From Neisseria yangbaofengii (GTDB lineage: Bacteria; Pseudomonadota; Gammaproteobacteria; Burkholderiales; Neisseriaceae), in the NCBI RefSeq assembly GCF_014898075.1, contig NZ_CP062976.1:2356001-2420000 (forward strand): a stretch of DNA of 64,000 bases, given 5' to 3'. Made by a program: the position numbers and the translations under genes. Under the pieces are notes generated by a model, which made no database searches, was not told the origin of the DNA, and saw only the letters and a list, made by a program, of their open reading frames with translations. The stretch's first letter is position 1. Each line of letters opens with the position of its first letter. Positions 25,990-34,328 of the stretch are shown here, piece after piece.

Positions 25990-27852
25990 TCAAACCTTCG
26001 GCGCAATCGCTTTTACATAATTCAAACCGATAAACTGCTTCTCCGAATCCAGTCCGGTGATGTTGAGCAGCACTTGCGATTTCGGCAGTGTGTCAAACGG
26101 AATGCCCGTCGCGCGGGTCACCAGCGGCAGCCCTTCGATGCGCACCAAGTCTTCTTTCAACACCGTGGCAGTGAGTTCTTTCGTGCCTTGCTGCTCCAAA
26201 TACACCAAGCTCCAGTAAGCTTCCATTTGGCGTTGGAAATCGGCGTAGGCGGAATAGGCAGTGTCGAAATCACGCAGCGCAGCGAAGAGCCCGGCATCGT
26301 TTTTGTGGAACAGGGCTTCGCTGTGTTCGTCAATCAGGCTGATGAGCTGCTTTTGGTTAATGTAGTCGGCGGCGCGGCGCAGCGGCGAGGTGAACCAGCC
26401 GTAATGCTGCACGCCCATGCCGATGTGCGGCTCGGATTGGGTGCTCATGCGTACTTTACCGCTCGGTTGCACGCGGAATAAGCCCGGCAAATCGTTTTCG
26501 TCGAGCATTTGCGCCCAACTGCTGTTGGCCAGAATCATCATTTCGCTCACCAACGTGTCGATTGGCGAACCGCGTTCGCGGCGCACCACCGATACGAGGC
26601 CGTCTGAAGCCACTTCTACGCTGTAATCGTATTGCGGCGTGCGGTTTTCTTCGTATTTGCCGCGTACTTTTTGGCGTGCAACGGCAAATTGATGGAGCCA
26701 AATCAAATCCTGATGGTGGTCGAACATGGCTTCGCCGGCGGCATCCAAACCGGTTTCGGCATTGAAATGCGGCTCAATCGCCTGAATACGCAGGTTTTCG
26801 GCGATGTTGACCGCTTCGATTTTATTCACGGGTTCGCCAACCAAGTTGAACTCGGCATCAACATCGAAATAAATGCTTACGGCCGGGCGGTATGCGCCTT
26901 TGTCCAAGCTGAACGCGGCAATCCAGTTTTCCGGTAACATAGTGATTTTGCCGTCGGGGAAATAGGCCGTGCTCAAGCGGCTCATCACGGTTTTTTCAAT
27001 CGCGCTGCCCGATTCAATCGCCAACGACGGCGCGGCAATGTGAATGCCCACGCGTTTCAAGCCGTTGCCCAAATCGGTCAGGCTCAAGGCATCGTCCACT
27101 TCGGTGGTGGATTCGTCGTCAATCGAAAACGCCGCCGCATCGGCTTTCGGCAATTCAGGCAGCGGCGCAACCGCCATATGCGCCAACACCGTACCCTGCG
27201 GATAATGCTTCATTTCAAACGCATCGAGCAGGTATTGCGGCAGGGAGGCCACTGCACCGGTTTGCTTGGCCAAATCATAAGGCTGCAATTTCAACGCATC
27301 CGCCGCCTTGATAAACGCCTTATAGGTCAAAGCCTGCTTGTCGGGTGCGTGTAAAATCGTTTTCAAATCCGCCGCGATTTCAGACGGCATCTCTCCTGTC
27401 TGCAAGGCCGCCGCCCACGCATCAATCTGCGCATCCTGCTGTTTTTTGCGCTCAATCGCCGCCAAGGCTTGTTTCAAGGTTTCTTCCGGCGCGGCTTTAA
27501 ACACGCCTTTGGCCTTTTTGTAGAAATACATCGGCGCGGCATAAAGCGCAATCAAAGTCGCCGCCAATTCCGATTGGCTCGGCGCATGACCGAAATATTC
27601 TTCCGCAATCGCTTCGGCGGAAAACTCGTCTTCCCCGCACACTTCCCACAGCAAATCCGTGTCAATCTCGGCCGCATCAGCCTGCGCTTTTTCCAAAAAC
27701 GCCGCCATGTCGCCGCTAAACTCGGTAAACACATTATTCGCCTTCACCTTCGTGCGCTTGCCGTGTTGGGTATCGACTTGGTAAGTGGCGTCGTTTTTCT
27801 GCACGACGGCAGCGACTTTAAACTGGCCGGATTCTTCGTAAAAAATATTCAT
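25990..27852 (-). CDS. RNB-domain exoribonuclease (RNase II/R family)
   Basis: A 620-residue 3'-5' exoribonuclease of the RNB family, acting in cytosolic RNA decay. The N-terminal region (1-235) is not the classical cold-shock-domain pair of E. coli RNase II/R. The RNB catalytic core begins near residue 240 with FSIDDESTTEVDDALSL; Asp 245, Asp 253 and Asp 254 match metal ligands, while Glu 251 replaces one Asp, a substitution seen in other RNB lineages. The RNA-contacting Arg region FTSPLRRAADYINQKQL is present near 490. It is shorter than RNase R and lacks a basic S1 tail. It is monocistronic, divergent from vapBC. Confidence 0.88.
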   Translation of the reverse strand: MNIFYEESGQFKVAAVVQKNDATYQVDTQHGKRTKVKANNVFTEFSGDMAAFLEKAQADAAEIDTDLLWEVCGEDEFSAEAIAEEYFGHAPSQSELAATLIALYAAPMYFYKKAKGVFKAAPEETLKQALAAIERKKQQDAQIDAWAAALQTGEMPSEIAADLKTILHAPDKQALTYKAFIKAADALKLQPYDLAKQTGAVASLPQYLLDAFEMKHYPQGTVLAHMAVAPLPELPKADAAAFSIDDESTTEVDDALSLTDLGNGLKRVGIHIAAPSLAIESGSAIEKTVMSRLSTAYFPDGKITMLPENWIAAFSLDKGAYRPAVSIYFDVDAEFNLVGEPVNKIEAVNIAENLRIQAIEPHFNAETGLDAAGEAMFDHHQDLIWLHQFAVARQKVRGKYEENRTPQYDYSVEVASDGLVSVVRRERGSPIDTLVSEMMILANSSWAQMLDENDLPGLFRVQPSGKVRMSTQSEPHIGMGVQHYGWFTSPLRRAADYINQKQLISLIDEHSEALFHKNDAGLFAALRDFDTAYSAYADFQRQMEAYWSLVYLEQQGTKELTATVLKEDLVRIEGLPLVTRATGIPFDTLPKSQVLLNITGLDSEKQFIGLNYVKAIAPKV

Positions 27853-27897
27853 TTGCTTGATTTGGGGTAATTTTTTGAGTGGGGAATTTTAGCAGAA

Positions 27898-27932
27898 AGG
27901 CCGTCTGAAAGCTGAGAAATTTTTAGACGGCA
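27898..27932. terminator. Imperfect uptake-sequence inverted repeat between rnb and vapBC
   Basis: AGGCCGTCTGAAA (27898-27910) faces TTTTTAGACGGCAT (27919-27932). The right arm lacks the C of TTCAGACGGC, so only one arm is a true uptake sequence. It lies in a divergent promoter region, so a terminator role is doubtful. Confidence 0.4.
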
Positions 27933-27981
27933 TGCGGAATTTGTGATGAATCGGGCAAACTGTGCTACACTACCAAAACGT

Positions 27982-28000
27982 ATCTACACGGAGTGTATAT
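27982..28000. promoter_or_regulatory. Candidate VapB operator overlapping the vapB ribosome site
   Basis: TACAC (27985-27989) and GTGTA (27993-27997) form an inverted repeat around GGA, extended by AT on both sides. The centre carries the GGAG ribosome-binding bases, 9 nt before the vapB ATG. VapBC loci are normally autorepressed by VapB-VapC binding to such palindromes. Confidence 0.5.
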
Positions 28001-28001
28001 C

Positions 28002-28226
28002 ATGATGCAAGCCACTATTTTTAAAAGTAATCAGACACAAGCACTACGCTTGCCTAAGGCTGTTGCCTTTCCCGACAACGTGAAAAAAGTGGATGTGGTA
28101 GTGCTCGGCAAAACGCGTCTGCTTACGCCCAGCGAAAATTTGTGGGACGATTGGTTTGCGCTGCTTGATGCTGCCGATTTCCCCGACCGCGAACCTACTT
28201 TTCAAGCCGAACGGGAAAGTTTCTAA
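28002..28226 (+). CDS. vapB: VapB-type antitoxin
   Basis: A 74-residue antitoxin. The N-terminal half MMQATIFKSNQTQALRLPKAVAFPDNVKKVDVVV folds as a swapped-hairpin (AbrB/MazE-like) DNA-binding domain, with the typical NQTQALRLPKA motif. The acidic, aromatic C-terminus DWFALLDAADFPDREPTFQAER is the part expected to wrap around and neutralise the toxin. A GTG at 27993 could add three residues, but ATG 28002 sits better after GGAG. Its stop codon TAA shares its last base with the vapC ATG, so the pair is translationally coupled. Confidence 0.9.
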   Translation: MMQATIFKSNQTQALRLPKAVAFPDNVKKVDVVVLGKTRLLTPSENLWDDWFALLDAADFPDREPTFQAERESF

Positions 28227-28630
28227 TGATACTGCGCTATATGCTCGATACCAATATCTGTATTTACACGATTAAAAACAACCCGGCCGCCGTGCGCGAA
28301 AAATTCGGGCGGCACCAGCATCATCTGTGCATCAGCAGCATTGTGTTGAGCGAGCTGCTTTATGGCGCGGAAAAATCAGCCAATCCCGAAAAATCATTGG
28401 CGATTGTGGAAGGCTTGGCTGCTCGGCTGGAAGTGCAGGATTTTGACGATACCGCTGCCGCGCACGCTGCCGATATTCGCGCGGCATTGGCAAAAAAAGG
28501 CACACCCATCGGGCATTACGATGTGTTGATTGCCGGACACGCGCGCAGCCGCGGCTTGGTGTTGGTCAGCAATAATATGCGCGAATTTGAGCGTGTGGAT
28601 GGTTTGCTTTTGGAAAATTGGGCTGAGTGA
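28226..28630 (+). CDS. vapC: VapC-type PIN-domain ribonuclease toxin
   Basis: A 134-residue PIN-domain toxin expected to cleave RNA (initiator tRNA or rRNA loops in studied homologues) when freed from VapB. Metal-binding acidic residues are present: Asp 8 in MLDTNICIY, a Glu in VLSELLYGAEKS near residue 43, and Asp in HYDVLIAGHA near 96. The C-terminal LVLVSNNMREFERVDGLLLENW is typical of the FitB/VapC group. All active-site positions appear intact. It is followed at once by an uptake-sequence terminator, so the operon is only vapB-vapC. Confidence 0.93.
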   Translation: MILRYMLDTNICIYTIKNNPAAVREKFGRHQHHLCISSIVLSELLYGAEKSANPEKSLAIVEGLAARLEVQDFDDTAAAHAADIRAALAKKGTPIGHYDVLIAGHARSRGLVLVSNNMREFERVDGLLLENWAE

Positions 28631-28650
28631 AGTTGAGTTGGATAGTTGAC

Positions 28651-28684
28651 AAAGGCCGTCTGAAAAATTTTTCAGACGGCCTTT
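28651..28684 (+). terminator. Uptake-sequence terminator of vapBC
   Basis: AAAGGCCGTCTGAAAAA and TTTTTCAGACGGCCTTT abut to form a 17-bp stem with almost no loop, 20 bp after the vapC stop codon. Confidence 0.85.
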
Positions 28685-28712
28685 GTTTACCTTACTAGAG
28701 TACTGTTATCAA

Positions 28713-29008
28713 TTAATTAGGTGGAAAATTGGCAAAATGTTCTTGAATGTCTTTAGCAATTGATTTTATCTGGGCGGTATTTAACTGAGCTTCTGAAGGC
28801 AAGCTATATTGTGCTGCAATATTATCTAATTGCCAAAGGTTTTCTTCCCCGCTTGGAATGTTATATATTTCGTTAACTGCTTCTTTTGTGGTAGCAATAG
28901 ATGTTGCTCTGTCTTTACCGATTGAAATGAAATAGGCTGCATAATGACAGGCTTGTTCTCGTTGTTTACTTAGTATTCTGCGTGAGCTAAATCGTAGTTA
29001 TCAGACAT
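28713..29008 (-). pseudogene. Frameshifted AT-rich gene, about 98 codons, unknown family
   Basis: On the minus strand a strong AAAAGGAGG site precedes ATG at 29006-29008. The frame reads MSDNYDLAHAEY and stops at 28970-28972. Reading on in the next frame gives a continuous sequence, RILSKQREQACHYAAYF to HFANFPPN, ending at 28713. Restoring one A after codon 10 (HAR instead of HAE) rebuilds a 98-residue soluble, mostly helical protein. Codons are AT-rich (AAA, TTA, ATA, CAA) unlike neighbouring core genes, which suggests recent acquisition. It sits next to vapBC. I do not recognise the family. A sequencing error or slippage would also explain the shift. Confidence 0.6.
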
Positions 29009-29062
29009 ACTTACCTCCTTTTACTTTAAGATTTATATCTTAGGAGTGGCGTTAGAGTGAAG

Positions 29063-29797
29063 TCAACTTGATTGCATCGGGGTGAGTCTTAGAATTTGCA
29101 TCATTTTTAACCAAACCGCCCACTCTTCATCCACGGGAGCACTGATGTTCACCCTTTCCCCGTTTTCCAAACTCTGAAACGACAATTCCCGCGCGTGCAG
29201 CATCAAGCGGTTGGTGCCCAAGTGTTCGGCCACGGCGTGGTTTTGGCGCAGATCGCCGTAGTTGGTGTCGCCGACGATGGGGTGGAAGATGTGTTTCATG
29301 TGGCGGCGCAGCTGGTGTTTGCGGCCGGTGTGCGGGGTGAGTTCTGCCCATGAATAGCGCGATGTGGGATAACGTAAGGCGGATTGGAACGGTAATTCGG
29401 TTTGCGCCAAGCAGCGGTAGTCGGTGACGGCATCTTGCAAGGTGGCTTCGGTGCGGCTTTCGGCGATTTGGTCGGGCTGGTATTTGAGCGGATAGTCGAT
29501 GCGGCCGTGTTCGGGCAAGTGGCCGCGCACAATCGCCCAATAAGTTTTGGCGACGGTTTTGCGTTCGAATTGTTGGGTGAGCGCGCGGGCGGACTCGGGG
29601 TCGAGGGCAAACAGCAACACGCCGGAAGTCGGGCGGTCGAGGCGGTGCACGGGGTAAACGTGTTGGCCGATTTGGTCACGCAGGATCTGCATGACAAAGC
29701 GGGTTTCGCGGCGGTCAAGCCATGAGCGGTGAACGAGCATACCGGCCGGTTTGTTGACGGCGATGCTGTGGCGGCCGTGGTGGAGAATGTCGAGCAT
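29063..29797 (-). CDS. truC: tRNA pseudouridine synthase C
   Basis: A 244-residue pseudouridine synthase of the RluA superfamily, closely similar over its length to E. coli TruC, which modifies uridine 65 in tRNA. Shared motifs are VNKPAGMLVHRSWLDRRET, the catalytic-Asp loop HRLDRPTSGVLLF (Asp near residue 53) and TPHTGRKHQLRRHMKHI. NRLMLHA completes the family pattern. No S4 domain is present. The ATG at 29797 starts the canonical MLDILHHG sequence; a 25-residue upstream extension is encoded by the uptake-sequence hairpin and is not credible. Confidence 0.93.
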   Translation of the reverse strand: MLDILHHGRHSIAVNKPAGMLVHRSWLDRRETRFVMQILRDQIGQHVYPVHRLDRPTSGVLLFALDPESARALTQQFERKTVAKTYWAIVRGHLPEHGRIDYPLKYQPDQIAESRTEATLQDAVTDYRCLAQTELPFQSALRYPTSRYSWAELTPHTGRKHQLRRHMKHIFHPIVGDTNYGDLRQNHAVAEHLGTNRLMLHARELSFQSLENGERVNISAPVDEEWAVWLKMMQILRLTPMQSS

Positions 29798-29812
29798 GTT
29801 ATAGGCTTTGGA

Positions 29813-29850
29813 TTTCAGACGGCCTATATTGTAAATGAGGCCGTCTGAAA
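29813..29850. terminator. Outward uptake-sequence pair between divergent genes
   Basis: TTTCAGACGGCCT (29813-29825) pairs with AGGCCGTCTGAAA (29838-29850). It sits between the divergent truC and LOG-family genes, where terminators are not expected, so it probably serves as an uptake signal. Confidence 0.45.
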
Positions 29851-29882
29851 AGCTGCGGTTTTTTTTGCACAACCTTTGGGCG

Positions 29883-29910
29883 TTGTATTTTCAGCCAAAT
29901 CCGTTACAAT
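29883..29910 (+). promoter_or_regulatory. Promoter of the LOG-family gene
   Basis: TTGTAT (29883-29888) and TACAAT (29905-29910), 16 bp apart, about 20 bp before the expected transcription start and 27 bp before the start codon. Confidence 0.5.
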
Positions 29911-29936
29911 CGGTTGAAACAGTTGGAGGGGATGAG

Positions 29937-30668
29937 ATGACGCTGCATAAAAAATTGCCGATGCCGGTGTTGACCGATGAAACGCGCCGCGAAATTCACG
30001 GCCGCGAGTCGTATCATGTGTTGAAGATTATTTCTGAGTTTGTCGAGTCGGGCGAGGAATTGCGGGCGATTCAGCCCGCGGTGAGTATCTACGGCAGCGC
30101 GCGCACGCCGGTGGATCATGCGGATTATCTGTTTGCCGAACGTTTGTCGCGCAAATTGTCTGATGCCGGTTTCTCGGTGATCTCGGGAGGCGGGCCGGGC
30201 ATTATGGAGGCGGCGAATAAAGGTGCGTTTGCCGGTGCCAGCCCTGCGGTGGGTTTGAATATTGTGTTGCCGCATGAGCAGCATGCCAATCCGTATCAGG
30301 ATTTGTCGATTAAATTTCAACATTTTTTCCCGCGCAAGGTGATGTTTGTGAAGCACGCGGTGGCTTATGTGGTGATGCCGGGCGGGTTCGGCACCTTGGA
30401 TGAATTGTTTGAGAGCCTGACTTTGGTGCAAACGGGCAAAATCCCGAACCGCCCGATTATTTTGGTCGGCAAAGCGTTTTGGGCGGGGCTGCTCGATTGG
30501 ATTAAAGACCAGCTTTTGGGCAGCCGCCTGATTTTGCCGGAAGACATGGATTTGATTCAATTGATTGATGATGAAGACGAAATCGTGGAATACATTTTTG
30601 CGCATTACGAAAATCGGTTGGAAGATTTGTCGGAACAAGGCAACGATACTTGGTCGTTGGGCTTATGA
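29937..30668 (+). CDS. LOG-family (TIGR00730-type) nucleotide phosphoribohydrolase
   Basis: A 243-residue Rossmann-fold protein of the Lonely Guy family. The two family motifs are clear: GGGPGIMEAANKGA near residues 82-95 and PGGFGTLDELFE near 146-157, which bind the nucleotide and carry the catalytic Arg/Glu. Studied relatives split nucleoside monophosphates (cytokinin ribotides or AMP) into base and ribose 5-phosphate. In Neisseria the substrate is probably an ordinary purine or pyrimidine nucleotide. The ATG at 29937 follows GGAGG at good spacing; a longer frame from 29835 begins inside an uptake sequence. Confidence 0.87.
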   Translation: MTLHKKLPMPVLTDETRREIHGRESYHVLKIISEFVESGEELRAIQPAVSIYGSARTPVDHADYLFAERLSRKLSDAGFSVISGGGPGIMEAANKGAFAGASPAVGLNIVLPHEQHANPYQDLSIKFQHFFPRKVMFVKHAVAYVVMPGGFGTLDELFESLTLVQTGKIPNRPIILVGKAFWAGLLDWIKDQLLGSRLILPEDMDLIQLIDDEDEIVEYIFAHYENRLEDLSEQGNDTWSLGL

Positions 30669-30673
30669 TGAAA

Positions 30674-30691
30674 TATAATGAATCCACTTTA
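30674..30691. repeat. Solo Correia-like end
   Basis: TATAATGAATCCACTTTA matches the left terminal repeat of the Correia elements at 12195, 21002 and 54876 with one change. The interior and the other end are absent. It starts 6 bp after the LOG gene stop codon. Confidence 0.5.
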
Positions 30692-30707
30692 TAACTAAGT
30701 TATTGAA

Positions 30708-30752
30708 AAGGCCGTCTGAAAAATCATGAATGTGGTTTTCAGACGGCCTTTT
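30708..30752 (+). terminator. Uptake-sequence terminator of the LOG-family gene
   Basis: AAGGCCGTCTGAAAA (from 30708) pairs with TTTTCAGACGGCCTT, with TTTGTTT after it. The loop is 15 nt. Confidence 0.8.
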
Positions 30753-30927
30753 GTTTATGAGTGCCAAATGGGCGGCTGATTGGGTAAAACATATCATCGC
30801 CTAAAGGTTGGTATACGGGTAATCCTAAAGCATTAGGCTCATATGTCGGAAAGTTTAAAAATGAATACAAACAATAATCGTTATCAAAAAATAATTGAAT
30901 TTATTGAGGATTTTTTGTGCTTTTCAC
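30739..30927 (-). pseudogene. Possible small AT-rich gene relic with an in-frame TAA
   Basis: A minus-strand frame starts at GTG (30925-30927) and reads VKSTKNPQ, then TAA at 30901-30903. It continues in the same frame as IQLFFDNDYCLY...PTYEPNALGLPVYQ...FYPISRPFGTH and ends at a TGA supplied by the uptake sequence. The second part has protein-like composition, so a small gene with one nonsense codon is plausible. No ribosome site is convincing and no family is recognised. Confidence 0.3.
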
Positions 30928-31112
30928 AATATTAATCTTTAAATGGCTTATAATTTTAGATAAAATGACCAATTATTTTTCGGTATTTTGTGTTATCGGC
31001 CAAAGCGGCGGCGGACGGACGGATGTTTTCTTGCTTGCCGTAGTTGCGGCCTGCTGTTTGGGCGAACGAAATACCTTGACCATGTTGCTAATCCACACAC
31101 TCAGGTGCAACC
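30928..31112 (+). promoter_or_regulatory. Leader region of the nuo operon
   Basis: About 185 bp with no credible gene. A perfect TATAAT at 30949-30954 is the best -10 candidate for nuoA, but no good -35 is spaced correctly. An alternative frame from 30917 over this region would start upstream of nuoA in another phase and is not protein-like. Confidence 0.35.
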
Positions 31113-31469
31113 ATGTTAGCCAGTTACTTTCCCGTTCTCATCTTTATCCTCGTCGGCCTGATTGCCGGTGTGGCCTTTCTCTTATTGGGCTCGATTCTGG
31201 GGCCGAAAAACCACTACCACGAAAAAGATACGCCGTTTGAGTGCGGCTTCGAAGCGTTTGAAAACGCCCGCATGAAGTTTGACGTGCGCTACTATCTGGT
31301 GGCGATTCTCTTTATTCTCTTTGATTTGGAAGTGGCATTTATGTTCCCTTGGGCGGTGGTGTTCAAGGATTTGGGCATGTTCGGATTTTGGTCCATGCTG
31401 GTGTTTATTGCCGTGCTGACGGTCGGCTTCGTGTACGAATGGAAAAAAGGAGCGTTGGAATGGGAATAG
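31113..31469 (+). CDS. nuoA: NADH-quinone oxidoreductase subunit A
   Basis: A 118-residue membrane subunit of complex I, which couples NADH oxidation by quinone to proton pumping. Three membrane helices are predicted (about 9-30, 64-84, 92-111). The conserved loop [36 protein letters not shown] carries the acidic and Cys residues of the quinone-site region. It is the first gene of the 14-gene nuo locus, and nuoB begins before its stop codon. Confidence 0.96.
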   Translation: MLASYFPVLIFILVGLIAGVAFLLLGSILGPKNHYHEKDTPFECGFEAFENARMKFDVRYYLVAILFILFDLEVAFMFPWAVVFKDLGMFGFWSMLVFIAVLTVGFVYEWKKGALEWE

Positions 31470-31939
31470 AAGGCGTATTGAAAAAAGGGTTTGTTACCAC
31501 CAGCGCCGACACGGTATTGAACTATATGCGTACCGGTTCGCTGTGGCCGGTAACTTTCGGCTTGGCATGCTGCGCCGTGGAAATGATGCACGCCGGTATG
31601 GCACGTTACGACCTTGACCGTTTCGGCATTATTTTCCGCCCGTCGCCTCGCCAGTCGGACTTGTTGATTGTCGCCGGCACGCTGACCAATAAAATGGCAC
31701 CCGCCCTGCGCCGTGTGTACGACCAAATGGCCGAGCCGCGCTGGGTATTGTCTATGGGTTCGTGTGCCAACGGCGGCGGTTATTACCATTATTCTTATTC
31801 GGTGGTGCGTGGAGCAGATCGGGTTGTGCCGGTCGATGTGTACGTGCCGGGCTGCCCGCCGACTGCCGAAGCCTTGATTTACGGTCTGATTCAGCTTCAG
31901 CAGAAAATCAAACGCACATCAACCATCGCACGGGACTGA
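31460..31939 (+). CDS. nuoB: NADH-quinone oxidoreductase subunit B
   Basis: A 159-residue peripheral subunit that holds iron-sulfur cluster N2, the last electron carrier before quinone. Cluster ligands are the Cys pair in [12 protein letters not shown] and the Cys residues in [10 protein letters not shown] and [11 protein letters not shown]. The true start is ATG 31460, inside the end of nuoA (10-bp overlap) and preceded by AAAGGAG. This indicates coupled translation. Confidence 0.96.
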   Translation: MGIEGVLKKGFVTTSADTVLNYMRTGSLWPVTFGLACCAVEMMHAGMARYDLDRFGIIFRPSPRQSDLLIVAGTLTNKMAPALRRVYDQMAEPRWVLSMGSCANGGGYYHYSYSVVRGADRVVPVDVYVPGCPPTAEALIYGLIQLQQKIKRTSTIARD

Positions 31940-31943
31940 GAGC

Positions 31944-32537
31944 ATGGCAACTTTAAGCAACTTCCAGCAAACAGTATCCGATATTCTGGGTGATAAAATC
32001 CTGAATATCATCAACCGTTTGGGTGAAATTACCATCGAATGTCTGCCGCAACACTACCGTGAAGTGATGACGGTGTTGAAAGAAAACGAAGCGCTGCATT
32101 TCGAATCTCTGGTCGATCTTTGCGGCGTGGATTACAGCAGTTACCGCAATCAGACTTGGCAAGGCAAACGTTTTGCCGTGGTCAGCCAATTATTGTCGGT
32201 AAAAAACAACCGGCGTATCCGTGTCCGAGTGTGGGCGCAGGACGATGATTTCCCTTTGGTGGAATCGGTGGTGGATATTTACAACAGTGCCGACTGGTAC
32301 GAGCGGGAAGCCTTCGATATGTACGGCATTCTGTTCAACAACCACCCTGATTTGCGCCGCATTCTGACCGATTACGGCTTTGTCGGCCATCCGTTCCGCA
32401 AAGATTTTCCGGTTTCCGGCTATGTGGAAATGCGTTACGACGAAGCGGAAAAACGGGTGGTTTACCAGCCGGTAACCATCGAACCTCGTGAAATTACGCC
32501 GCGTATTGTGCGTGAGGAGCATTTCGGTGAGCAATAA
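31944..32537 (+). CDS. nuoC: NADH-quinone oxidoreductase subunit C
   Basis: A 197-residue subunit of the hydrogenase-like arm of complex I. The 30-kDa subunit signature is present as [40 protein letters not shown] near residues 108-147. It is a separate NuoC, not the fused NuoCD of E. coli. It starts 4 bp after nuoB and its end overlaps the nuoD start by 11 bp. Confidence 0.96.
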   Translation: MATLSNFQQTVSDILGDKILNIINRLGEITIECLPQHYREVMTVLKENEALHFESLVDLCGVDYSSYRNQTWQGKRFAVVSQLLSVKNNRRIRVRVWAQDDDFPLVESVVDIYNSADWYEREAFDMYGILFNNHPDLRRILTDYGFVGHPFRKDFPVSGYVEMRYDEAEKRVVYQPVTIEPREITPRIVREEHFGEQ

Positions 32538-33783
32538 ATTAAGAAACTACACCATCAACTTCGGCCCGCAACACCCTGCGGCGCACGGCGTGTTGCGTAT
32601 GATTTTGGAGTTGGAAGGCGAAACCATCGTCCGTGCCGACCCGCATATCGGCCTTTTGCACCGTGGTACGGAAAAGCTGGCGGAAACCAAAACCTATCTG
32701 CAGGCACTGCCGTATATGGACCGCTTGGACTACGTTTCCATGATGGTCAATGAGCAGGCGTATTGTCTGGCGGTAGAAAAGCTGGCCGGGATTGATGTGC
32801 CGATCCGTGCCAAATATATCCGTACTATGTTTGCCGAAGTAACCCGCATTCTCAACCATTTGATGGGTGTCGGCTCGCACGCTCTCGACATCGGCGCCAT
32901 GACCGCCATTCTCTATGCCTTCCGTGACCGTGAAGAGCTGATGGACTTATACGAAGCGGTTTCCGGCGCACGGATGCACGCTGCTTATTTCCGTCCGGGC
33001 GGCGTTTATCGGGATTTACCCGACTTTATGCCGAAATACGAAAGCAGCAAGTTCCGCAACGGCAAAGTCTTAAAACAGCTCAACGAAACCCGTGAAGGCA
33101 CCATGCTCGACTTTATCGACGCTTTCTGCGAACGTTTCCCGAAAAACATCGACACGCTGGAAACCCTGCTGACCGACAACCGTATTTGGAAACAGCGTAC
33201 CGTCGGCATCGGCGTGGTGTCGCCCGAGCGTGCCATGCAGAAAGGTTTTACCGGCGTAATGTTGCGCGGTTCCGGCGTGGCGTGGGATATCCGCAAAACC
33301 CAGCCGTATGAAGTGTACGACCAAATGGATTTCGATATTCCGGTCGGCGTGAACGGCGACTGCTACGACCGTTATCTGTGCCGCATGGCGGAAATGCGCC
33401 AGTCGGTACGCATCATCAAACAATGTTCCGAATGGCTGCGTGCCAATCCGGGGCCGGTGATTACCGAAAACCACAAATTCGCCCCGCCCAAACGCAGCGA
33501 AATGAAAACCGGCATGGAAGACTTAATCCACCATTTCAAACTGTTTACCGAAGGCATGCACGTTCCCGAAGGCGAAACCTATACCGCCGTCGAGCATCCG
33601 AAAGGCGAATTTGGTGTTTATATTATTTCAGACGGCGCCAACAAGCCTTACCGTCTGAAAATCCGTGCGCCGGGCTTTGCCCACCTGCAAGGTATGGACG
33701 AAATGGCAAAAGGCCATATGCTGGCCGACGTGGTGGCGATTATCGGCACGCAAGACATCGTATTCGGGGAGGTTGACCGCTAA
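32527..33783 (+). CDS. nuoD: NADH-quinone oxidoreductase subunit D
   Basis: A 418-residue subunit that forms the quinone-binding cavity with NuoB. The N-terminal [18 protein letters not shown] carries the quinone-head His region, and [10 protein letters not shown] and [13 protein letters not shown] are the other family blocks. Translation begins at a GTG (32527) within the end of nuoC, 8 nt after GGAG, giving [10 protein letters not shown] as in other Neisseria-type sequences. The stop codon TAA overlaps the nuoE ATG. Confidence 0.96.
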   Translation: MSNKLRNYTINFGPQHPAAHGVLRMILELEGETIVRADPHIGLLHRGTEKLAETKTYLQALPYMDRLDYVSMMVNEQAYCLAVEKLAGIDVPIRAKYIRTMFAEVTRILNHLMGVGSHALDIGAMTAILYAFRDREELMDLYEAVSGARMHAAYFRPGGVYRDLPDFMPKYESSKFRNGKVLKQLNETREGTMLDFIDAFCERFPKNIDTLETLLTDNRIWKQRTVGIGVVSPERAMQKGFTGVMLRGSGVAWDIRKTQPYEVYDQMDFDIPVGVNGDCYDRYLCRMAEMRQSVRIIKQCSEWLRANPGPVITENHKFAPPKRSEMKTGMEDLIHHFKLFTEGMHVPEGETYTAVEHPKGEFGVYIISDGANKPYRLKIRAPGFAHLQGMDEMAKGHMLADVVAIIGTQDIVFGEVDR

Positions 33784-34256
33784 TGTTATCCGCAGAATCT
33801 TTACAACTGATTGATGTCGAGCTGGCAAAATATCCCGCTGACCAACGCCGTTCCGCCACCATGAGCGCCCTGCGGATTGCGCAGGAAGAAAAGGGCTGGC
33901 TCGCTCCCGAAACCATCGCCTTTGTTGCCGACTATATCGGCATCAGCGCAGCGCAGGCGTATGAAGTCGCCACGTTTTACAATATGTACCAACTCGAGCC
34001 GGTGGGCAAATACAAACTCACCGTCTGCACCAACCTGCCCTGCGCCCTACGGGGGGGCGTGGATGCCGGCGAATACCTGAAACAGAAACTCGGCATCGGC
34101 TACGGCGAAACCACGCCCGACGGTAAATTTACCCTGATTGAAGGCGAATGTATGGGTGCCTGCGGCGATGCGCCGGTGATGTTGGTGAACAACCACAAAA
34201 TGTGCAGCTTTATGAGTGCCGAAGCGATTGAAGCCAAACTGGCGGAGTTGCAATAG
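33783..34256 (+). CDS. nuoE: NADH-quinone oxidoreductase subunit E
   Basis: A 157-residue thioredoxin-fold subunit holding [2Fe-2S] cluster N1a. The four ligands lie in CTNLPC and GECMGACGDAP. Its ATG overlaps the nuoD stop. A run of seven G residues at 34051-34057 sits inside the coding sequence between the two Cys pairs; the frame is intact here. The stop codon is followed immediately by an uptake-sequence hairpin that may weaken transcription into the next genes. Confidence 0.95.
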   Translation: MLSAESLQLIDVELAKYPADQRRSATMSALRIAQEEKGWLAPETIAFVADYIGISAAQAYEVATFYNMYQLEPVGKYKLTVCTNLPCALRGGVDAGEYLKQKLGIGYGETTPDGKFTLIEGECMGACGDAPVMLVNNHKMCSFMSAEAIEAKLAELQ

Positions 34257-34285
34257 GCCGTCTGAAAACCGCTTTTCAGACGGCA
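34256..34285 (+). terminator. Uptake-sequence hairpin after nuoE
   Basis: GGCCGTCTGAAAA pairs with TTTTCAGACGGC around ACCGC-type loop bases. It begins inside the nuoE stop codon. No T run follows, so partial termination at most. Confidence 0.55.
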
Positions 34286-34328
34286 TCGGCCGAAAAAAGC
34301 AGTGGCTATGGCGCAAACAGGACAAAAC

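Noticed and set aside
34051-34057. G7 tract inside nuoE as a phase-variation site
   Set aside because: Seven bases is short for efficient slippage and loss of nuoE would be costly; the frame is intact and the encoded Gly residues fit the family.
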